From Actinernus sp. WN-2022 (taxonomy: Eukaryota; Cnidaria; Anthozoa; Actiniaria; Actinernidae), in contig JAOWCC010000936.1 of NCBI GenBank assembly GCA_030867875.1, positions 80,757,032-80,821,031 of the forward strand: a DNA stretch of 64,000 nt. The letters are read 5' to 3'. A program made the position numbers and the translations under genes. This document shows, piece after piece, positions 24,401-64,000 of the stretch; position 1 is the first letter of the stretch, and every line of letters starts with the position of its first letter. The notes below the pieces were generated by a model. The model saw only the letters and a list, made by a program, of their open reading frames with translations. It was not told the origin of the DNA and did not search any database.

Positions 24401-26616
24401 CTTCCCCATCAGAGCTCCCAATTAAGAGAATTCAAAGCTGTACAAGCTACTCTAATCAGATAAGAGTCGGTACAGATGTGCCGGTCCAACACAGAAATCT
24501 AACTCTGGACCACATGCTCAATGTATCATGCACTAACCCATTGCGCCACAGTGACAACACTGCACCAAATGTAGGGTTAGGTGGGTAGAAGTATGTGCAG
24601 CCGTAGGGTCCACAACAGATTTTCTCCCTGTTTTATTGTTCTGAATCATTGATACCCCAGAATTCAAATATTTCTTGGACCCATAAATCGGAATTATGTA
24701 CATGTACAATGTAGGTTCAAAATCGGACCCAGTGGTGCAGCACATCATTGTTACATCATAAACAACAGTGCCCCCCCTCCAGATTCTAGTAACTGACTTT
24801 TAAACCTTATGATTAAGATTTATGTGGGATTAAGATTACAACAATTCTGTTTGTACCACAGATGTTTATAACATAAATTTAAAATATAGGATATATTGTA
24901 AGAATGGTACAGGCATCATAGAATAATAAGCCATCATAGAATAATAAGCTAAACTTTAACTATTATATTATGCAAAAGGCAATTACATGGTCAAAAGGTG
25001 TAGGCAGTAAACTAAGTAAACACACATGCGCACAAAGTATAAAACAGTAAGGGTGATAGATAAGGCTACATAAGCAGGAAAGTATATTAATTTAACTTAA
25101 AACATACTAAATGAAGATGGCTACTAGAAGGAAACAGAAAGGTCAGGTTTTATCATTTAAGTAGAAGGTCATGCATCAGATTTTTCTTGAATTGTTTTTT
25201 TGCTAGAAATGTTTAAGATTAAACTACTTTATTGTAGTAACATGTTTTTGCATTCTTACAGCTTCTGGCTCTTGTGAAGTGTCAATGGATACAACCCAAA
25301 CTGTCCAAGAGGCTACTAACAAGAAACCCAGACCTGATAACCCAACTCCATCAACTCAAGCACCTGGTAAAACAGGTCTTGCCCCAGGATTGAACTTCCC
25401 TCTGCCAGGAGAAAAAGGCCCTGCATGTCTTGTTCATGTGTATGAAAAGTGCGAAGATGTCAAGCTGAATGATATGGTAGAATTCATTGGTATTTTGTCT
25501 GTGGACCCAAACTTGGCCTTGTTTCCAGAGGAGAAAGAAAGCAATTCAGATCCCATTGTTCTCAATCCAGATGATTTTATGTGTGAAGAGGAACAGGCAG
25601 CACACCATCCACCCTCTTCACTTGTACCTCGGCTTCACTGTATTGTGTTACAGCCACTGAAACATTCAAACCCTGCCATCCCAGCTGAATTGAATGAGGA
25701 AAGCATAGAATCCCTTGTTCCACAAGTGGTGCAGGTAAGAGATGACCTCCTCTCTTTGCTGACAAAGCTGCTTTGTGGAGACAGTCTTGCTGCTGAGTTC
25801 CTTCTCCTACATTTGGTATCATCAGTCTACACTCGCAGTGGTGTCATGGCTGTGGGGAAATTTGCACTTAATCTGAGTGGCTGTCCAACCCAAGAGTCGT
25901 CAACTACATACCTATTTACTGTCCAAGTTGCTGCCATTCTTGAGCAAGTGATGTCTAAGTGCTTCCATCTGGTGATGACCTTGAGTAACCTCAACACACT
26001 GAGTTTTGTTCCTAAAAAGGATTACAATGCCAACCGACTCATTTCTGGAATTCTTCAGCTGTCCAATGGAACTGAAGTGATCATCAATGAAGTGGCAATG
26101 AAAGCTGGTCAGTTAAATGCAACAGGCATTCAGAATATTACTGCACTGGGAAATCTTATCTCTTGGCAGAAACTTGAGTATGACTTTAACTTTTATAAAA
26201 GTGAGTTTCAGACTAATGTTCAAGTGCTGATTCTCTCCGAGGGCAAGTCATTACTGCCTTGTGACTGCCATGTTAAATTGCACCCAGAGATGGCATCACA
26301 GCCTGCAGACATAATGGTCAGTGGACTATCCATAGATATGTTGGAGAAAATACGTGGATACCTTGCTCTACTACAGTTTGCCAAGTATTCAGTCTCACCT
26401 GAAATGCAGAAAACTCTCCAAGAGGATTTTGTCAATTCAAGACAAGAAGGCAGAACCAAAATGACAGCTGATGACTTTCATTTGCATCTTTTACTTGCAA
26501 GGCTCATGGCTCTGAGCTTTGGTTGCGACTCTCTGACAGCTGAGATATGGAACAAAGTCAAGCAGATTGAGGTGACAAGGAGAGCAAGACTACCTCTTAC
26601 TCCCCCTTCACAGTGA
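21421..26616 (+). CDS. MCMBP: Mini-chromosome maintenance complex-binding protein, two coding exons
   Basis: Exon 1 is 21421-21940 and exon 2 is 25262-26616. Joined in phase 1 they give 1875 nt, about 624 aa (human about 642). The start MPCIEDWVSSPLSVIDG matches the family N-terminus; an open frame extends upstream to 21196 but lacks family similarity. Family blocks are [118 protein letters not shown] and MTADDFHLHLLLAR. MCMBP binds MCM3-7, helps unload and stabilise MCM complexes and supports sister-chromatid cohesion in the nucleus (family knowledge). Two donors nine bases apart, GTAACA (21941) and GTCAGT (21950), keep the same phase, so exon 1 could end at 21949 with three extra residues. 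The second exon is unusually long for this gene. Confidence 0.95.
22365..24170. repeat. Nested inverted-repeat region in the MCMBP intron
   Basis: AGCCTGCATCACATCCTAACT at 22371 pairs with GATGTGATGCAGACTAG near 22643 and, over a longer arm (to about 22510), with 24040-24165. The 24040-24165 arm shares the CTGCGTAACAGCAAC, TTGTTCCGAC and GGTTGCA blocks in reverse. A TTAA-flanked element lies inside. No coding capacity was recognised. Confidence 0.65.
23021..24036. mobile_element. piggyBac-like non-autonomous element with TTAA ends
   Basis: The left end is TTAA then CCCTTTCAGCCC; the right end is GGGGCTGAAAGG then TTAA. TTAA target sites and CCCTTT-type termini fit piggyBac (Kolobok also uses TTAA). 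About 1 kb, no transposase frame, and inserted inside the larger inverted-repeat region. Confidence 0.7.
24490..24560 (-). mobile_element. Possible tRNA-like SINE head
   Basis: On the minus strand the segment has an A-box-like TGTGGCGCAATGGGTTAG and a degenerate B-box region about 40 bases on. The body is not clear. It may be a decayed SINE. Confidence 0.35.
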
Positions 26617-27328
26617 CCTAACAAACTTGTCACCAAACTCAACATACATACATGTACTGTATCTGCAGAGACAAATCTGTCACATGAAAATAATTTATAC
26701 ATGTAACAAAGAGGCAATGAGGGACAAGAAAGTGGACCTTTCTGTTAATTTTTGAGATGTCTTTTCCTGATATAAAGTATTGAGTGTGTGTTGAATAGTA
26801 AACAACGTGAGTCTAAATTGTATACTCTTTATAATATGGCTAGGTAACTTTGTGAGTTATGATTGGTCAGTTCCTGCGTGCAGCCTGGGTTTGTATATGA
26901 CACTGTATGTACTTTTGAGCCATATGAAATATATTATTAACACTACTTTGTTTGGCCCATGCTGTAAGTTATTGATCCTTGCAAGTTATTGATCCTTGCA
27001 AGTTGTTTCCTTGAGTTTTTTTTAAACAAGGAAAACGCTTGGTCCATAACATACAGTAGGGGCAGAACAAAAGAACTGATTTGATACTTATATCAAAATG
27101 CCAATGGACACAAGTACAAAATGTAAGTCAGAGTTGGCAGGTTTGACAGTGTAATGAAGTGTGGGTGTGGACCTTTATAAAAGCAGTTGCTTCTGTAATA
27201 TGTAAAAACTGGTTATTGGCTTGTCGACTGCATTAAATGCTTTCTCTGTTGTCATATTTCTACATAATTTTTCTGTATTTAAACTGCTGTTGAATGTTAA
27301 AACAAGTATGGATTGTGGTTGATTACTG
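26617..27328 (+). other. MCMBP 3' region
   Basis: Sequence directly after the MCMBP stop, presumably the 3' UTR and flank. I see no gene or bounded element in it. Confidence 0.4.
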
Positions 27329-27562
27329 TTTTTAATCAGGGTAACCTCTAACATTTTTTAGTGTTTTAGGTCAAAGTATCAGTAGAGTTTTCCTTGATTA
27401 AGATCTAGACCCTCGATGATGCGCCCAGACAAACCTTTGAATACAAAATTTGAAACGAGTACCCTCATTAAGCTGTAAGAGAATGGATTGAAAGAAGGGC
27501 ATTACTTCAGGTTTATTGCCAAGTAATTCTCTAAAACTTTGAAAAAGTATACAGCAGTGTTG

Positions 27563-28142
27563 TTAAAGTGCCAATGAAATGAAAAATTCGATCCCGTTTT
27601 TATTTTATTTTATTAAATTCTAGGCTTCTTTTATTCAATTTGTGCAATTAAAAATAAATTTGGAGAGCGCGAACAAATTTTTTTTTCGTATCGAAGTCAG
27701 GCGGAATTGCCAAAATCAGACGACAATTTTTCTGCTGTTAAAGATATGGTAATCACATGCATGACGTCACTAGGTCTGCGCATTTATATTCGTCTCCATA
27801 AATACTACAAAATAAGTGCATTTTTAGCCAGTTTTCAATTTAAATATGTAATACTTTGAGAAACCTTGACAATGGCCATACTTGTTCTAATAGAATCCTT
27901 GCAGTGAGCCATATTTTTACTTTTGTGAATATAAATGTAGGACCTAGTGACGTTACGCATGTGATTAGCATATCTTTAACGGCATAAAAATTGTCGCCTA
28001 ATTAATTATACTTGACTTCGATACAAAATAAAATTATGTTCGCGCTCTCAATTCATTTATCATTGCGCAAAATGGCTAAGGGAGGCCTATAATTTAATGA
28101 AATAAAAATGGGATCAATTTTTTTATGTCATTGGCACTTTAA
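27563..28142. mobile_element. TTAA MITE family A, copy 1
   Basis: Ends are TTAA followed by AGTGCCAATGAAATGAAA and its inverse before TTAA. Inverted similarity runs inward through the TTTTATTTTATTT tract and on to the centre. A second copy with the same ends lies at 45470-46056. Confidence 0.85.
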
Positions 28143-28226
28143 GCGGCCTCTCTCGATTAAAACGCCTATGAAGTGAAATGAGTAAGAATGGCATTTTCTG
28201 TATGTCAATGTCTCGTTTCGGAGATA

Positions 28227-28648
28227 TTAAAGGGAACCTTGGCTGAAAAACAATGTTTGCTCTCAAGTGTTTGTTATGGATGCCTAAGTCTGTTTCTGTG
28301 TTTGTCTCCAGTAAATTGTACACTAGATCTCATTTATGCAACAATTTTCCTTTCGATAAAACTCATTTGAATTTCCTGCATGCCGCCATCTTTGATAGCA
28401 TGACGTCAGTGTTGCCCTATTGTCGCATAACAAAAAAGCTATTGTTTTCTGACAATAAGGCAACACTGACGTCATAAAATTCAAGATGGCGGCGCGCAGG
28501 AAATTCAAATGAGTTTTATCGACAGGAAAATTGTTGCATCAATGAGATCTAGTGTACAATTTACTGGAGACAAACACAGAAACAGACTTAGGCATCCATA
28601 ACAAACACTTGAGAGCAAACATTGTTTTTCAGCCGAGGTTCCCTTTAA
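28227..28648. mobile_element. TTAA foldback MITE family B
   Basis: TTAA, then AGGGAACCTTGGCTG, and the inverse before the closing TTAA. The two arms of about 190 bp are almost perfectly complementary, so the whole element is one long hairpin with a short loop near 28440. Confidence 0.9.
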
Positions 28649-28869
28649 GGTTTTTGGATATGCAAAGTGTGCATTGTACCCTTCAACGGTTGCTTAAAAA
28701 CTGATATAGTTATATCAGTCGGGGCACGTCTTCAAGGGGCTAGATCTTAATCGAGGAAAACCATCCCAAAACTTCGACCTAAAACACTAAAAAACGTTGT
28801 TACCTGGATTAAAAACATACTCGGGAATGAATATCATTAAACTGAGATACCACAAAATTCTGAAATTTA

Positions 28870-29427
28870 ACAGGACCTGAAACCACCAAAGAGGCTGATC
28901 AAATGTGGGACCCAGCTGAACCATAGCCTGCGAATACAGCTGTCTCGCATCGGGAACCACAATCAAAACATGGCCCCCGATGGGCTTTTGTCACGGCGGC
29001 CATGTTGGCTTGAAACAATAGGTTTCCCACGTGTAGCCTCGTACTGAGCAGTTTCAGAACGAGTTCACGTGTGCAAAACAAAGGTTTTTATACTCCTGGG
29101 ATTAAACATGGCCGCCGTGTGAATAAGGTCCATGCATGTCAACACAGTATGCCTAATTATCATAATTTATACGAACCAATCAAATAATGCAACCAGATCT
29201 TGGCTGCATAACATCAGTATGGAATTTTCCGTCTCGACACACAGACGTCTCTTGGGGGCCACGTTTTGATTGTGGTTCCCAATGCGAGACAGCTGTATTC
29301 GCAGGCTTGCTAAACCACAGATTACATTAGAATTTAGAGTGTTGGTTTTTGTGGAGGGAGAACCCAGAGAAAAACCCTTGGAGCAAGGGCGAGAAACCAA
29401 CAAACTCGACTTGTATAGCACCGCTAC
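28870..29427 (-). mobile_element. tRNA-derived SINE family 2, copy 3, split by a foldback element
   Basis: The SINE body is present at 28870-28923 and continues at 29309-29427, matching the copy at 9112-9355. The insertion at 28924-29308 separates the halves. The head region at the right is truncated. Confidence 0.7.
28924..29308. mobile_element. Mutator-like foldback element with 9-bp target duplication
   Basis: Arms of at least 50 bp begin AGCCTGCGAATACAGCTG and are inverted at the right end. The host SINE sequence is duplicated on both sides: GCTGAACCA at 28915-28923 and GCTAAACCA at 29309-29317, one mismatch over 9 bp. A 9-bp duplication with long arms suggests the Mutator (MULE) superfamily. 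Confidence 0.7.
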
Positions 29428-29430
29428 CAT

Positions 29431-30184
29431 GAACAGAAGTGTTCTTTCTCAGGTTTTCGTTTATGTGTAATCAATCTGAACTTTTTTTCACATTTGAGAG
29501 CAGACATGCTTTATTGGATTTACGTGGTTTTAAAGTATCTGTTTATGAACTATTCTACCAGTTATGCTTGTTTGCCTATCAATATTTTGTATGCAGTTTC
29601 TTTTAAATGAACTAGCAATACAATTATTTTGTTGCAATGACAGTACTAGTATTCAACAAATGTAATTCATAAACCAATGATCATAACTGATATATTTACA
29701 ATTATTCTATAAAATAGTATCAAACTCGGTCTGATGAATTTATTTTTTTGCACTGAAATAAGAACTTGATTGTACATCTTACTATTCCAGCGAATGACTC
29801 ATTAGGTGAATTATACCTACACCTCCCTTGTGTAATTTTATTAAAACAATAAAATGTCAATAAGTATGGCTATCCTTTAACACAACATACTTTTTCTTGG
29901 CCTAGTCTGATTGGCTTGTAGCCATTATAACCTTCATTTAAAGTCTGATTATCAAAAGGAGAACATACTACATAACTTAGATTTTTTCCAAATTCCGTAC
30001 ATTAAGTAGGTAATTCGTCAACATTTATTTATTCAAAATTTAACTGCAACGATATAAAAGTCAAAACACCATTCCCTTTTTCCAGTTGAAGAATTCCCTG
30101 CAATGTTGGAGGTACAGAAAATAAACCATGGTGAACCAATATAACAGAGTTGGCTTTCTTAGCTTCCACAGATCATTATGTTTT
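29431..30184. other. Region after dynamin stop, nothing else recognised
   Basis: AT-rich sequence that should contain the dynamin 3' UTR (minus strand) on its right side. No element with matched ends was seen. Confidence 0.4.
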
Positions 30185-62523
<32,339 letters not shown>

Positions 62524-62647
62524 CTGAGTAATAAAATTAAGGTACATGATTATACATTTCTAATGTTTATATTTCTCTCTTACACATAGCTCTAGACAGT
62601 CTTCAATATCCCAGGCCTGGAATATTTTTTCTTACTTGGCAGGATAT

Positions 62648-63392
62648 TAGCCCGAATTTCAGCCATCTCCTCTGGTTCATTTCTCCCGAGGGAGACGTCT
62701 GACGGGAGTGCTGTCTTTGGCAAAGACCTTAAATTCGTAAGGAAAACAACTGGAAATGGATTGAATCGAAAGTGTCCTGCAAAATAACCGGCCGGCTGTT
62801 CTGTAAACATGTACGTTTTTTCATGTCACCAGTCGCATTCGCAGGGTTGTTGATAATCAATTATTCATCCACACTCAGTGGTAAAACTGTCACTACTCTC
62901 TTCAAGGAACTGTTCTTTCCCGTAAAAGTGTCTTCGAACTTCTTTAGTAAATTCTCCAAATATCCTCCGATGCTTTTCTACTTTTCTGCTGCATTATTTA
63001 CAAATTTACAAAGGTAATCTCATCTCCCTGTCTCGAACCAAACAGCAGATCGAGAGACTTTACTAGTAAACGGAAGACGAAGGCCTCAAATGTTACTGAA
63101 CGATTTGTTGCTTCAAAAAGGTTTTCACAGCATACATTTAAGAGGCACTTGTGAAGCCAATAGGATGTAGATAGGTAGGGTCTTAATTTTGACATAATCT
63201 CAAATAATTTCTCAAGGCGAGAGCTTTGTTTTTATGACCCAACGAACTCTTTACAGCTGCTGTGGCATTTTTATTTGCATAACTTAAAATTTTAATCCAC
63301 TTTAACATCACTGGACGGCATTATCGGCTATTGGATTCAGACGTCTCTCTCAGGAGGAACGAACCGGAGGAGACGGCTGAAATTCAGGCTAG
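62648..63392. mobile_element. Foldback element in dynamin intron, near window end
   Basis: The left arm has TAGCCCGAATTTCAGCC and CGAGGGAGACGTCTGA; the right arm has TCAGACGTCTCTCTCAGGAG and GGCTGAAATTCAGGCTA. The arms of about 55 bp show several differences. The interior is non-coding. Confidence 0.65.
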
Positions 63393-64000
63393 CAGGACAT
63401 GTCCTTCCAAACCTTTCTTTTGATCGGACATACTGTATATCAAAATTGGTCAGACACATATCAAAATTGATTGGACATTAATTAGCATAATGTAATTTGA
63501 TACAAAAAAAATATAGATTTATGGTTTGCAATGCATTATAGGGCGATTTTCAAACAACTGTCTTTATTAAGTTTACTACATGTATATATCATAATCTAGG
63601 AGCCTTTTAGAAGAAAACCAAAACAATATTATGGATTCAATGTTTTATCTTTTGGGAAACACGTTAATGGTTAGAGCTTAGTCATTTTTTTCCTCGGACA
63701 TGAAAAAAATGGGCTCAGACACCATGCGAACAAATAGTAAAATTGATCATAATATTTGCCGAATTTGGTTGGGCATGTCCGATGTCTGGCAGTTATTTCC
63801 AGCCCTGATATCTTAACCTTCAACTCATACATGTATGTACAGTAAATGTTATGGCTCAATAAAATACCCTTAAATTGCATTTTTTGAAAGTATTGTGAAA
63901 TACAGCTTGGCTCGACATGGGTGACTAACATCCACTTGCATGTCACAAGTCAAAATTTTGACTTATGAGTTATAGCTATATATACATGTAGCTGCCATCA
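63393..64000. other. Dynamin intron remainder, nothing recognised
   Basis: It contains repeated TATCAAAATTG and GGACAT motifs near 63420-63480 and otherwise AT-rich sequence. The preceding dynamin exon (end of G3 to ANSDALK-type block) is not found here. Confidence 0.4.

Larger units (their letters stand above)
27329..28818. mobile_element. Outer inverted-repeat element with two TTAA insertions
   Basis: Left arm 27329-27420 and right arm about 28725-28818 are inverted copies sharing TTTTTTAGTGTTTTAGGTC, GATTAAGATCTAG and an AATC-GGTAAC edge. Two separate TTAA elements (27563-28142 and 28227-28648) sit inside, so the outer element is the oldest layer. Confidence 0.65.

Overview
The window is eukaryotic and animal: intron-rich genes with GT-AG splicing, AT-rich introns packed with foldback elements, SINEs and LINE pieces, and frequent TACATGTA runs. 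All four recognisable genes are conserved metazoan genes. The repeat style and gene sequences suggest a cnidarian, most likely an anthozoan such as a stony coral. That taxonomic call is inference. No bacterial, viral or CRISPR content was seen.

Layout from left to right: (1) NCS1 (frequenin), plus strand, eight coding exons, 1944-10150, complete at 190 aa. (2) TMCO1, minus strand, seven exons, 21171-13464, complete at 182 aa. (3) MCMBP, plus strand, 21421-26616, only two coding exons, about 624 aa. (4) A classical dynamin, minus strand, 62523-30185, nineteen exons in view, about 634 codons. It runs from the end of the GTPase domain to the proline-rich tail; its 5' exons lie beyond base 64000. 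NCS1/TMCO1 and MCMBP/dynamin are tail-to-tail pairs. TMCO1 and MCMBP are head-to-head, with 249 bp between start codons, a likely shared promoter carrying an E2F-type site on the MCMBP side.

Everything else is mostly intronic or intergenic repeat DNA. There are five elements flanked by TTAA, three with TA-flanked CAGTACC termini (Tc1/mariner-like), two foldbacks with 9-bp target duplications (Mutator-like), two short hAT-like elements, at least two tRNA-derived SINE families, four LINE reverse-transcriptase or tail fragments, and several minisatellites (units of 44, 45, 53 and 59 bp, two with higher-order structure). Many insertions are nested, so relative ages can be read.

The most unusual items are: a pair of diverged inverted-repeat elements in dynamin introns, one carrying a tRNA-like segment joined to the 5S rRNA internal promoter; an in-frame 68/69-bp duplication of an acceptor and exon start inside EF-hand 3 of NCS1; and a three-residue insertion in the membrane-contacting loop of the dynamin PH domain. 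The genes act in separate cell processes (calcium sensing, ER calcium leak or translocon biology, MCM unloading, endocytic fission), and no operon-like cooperation is implied.
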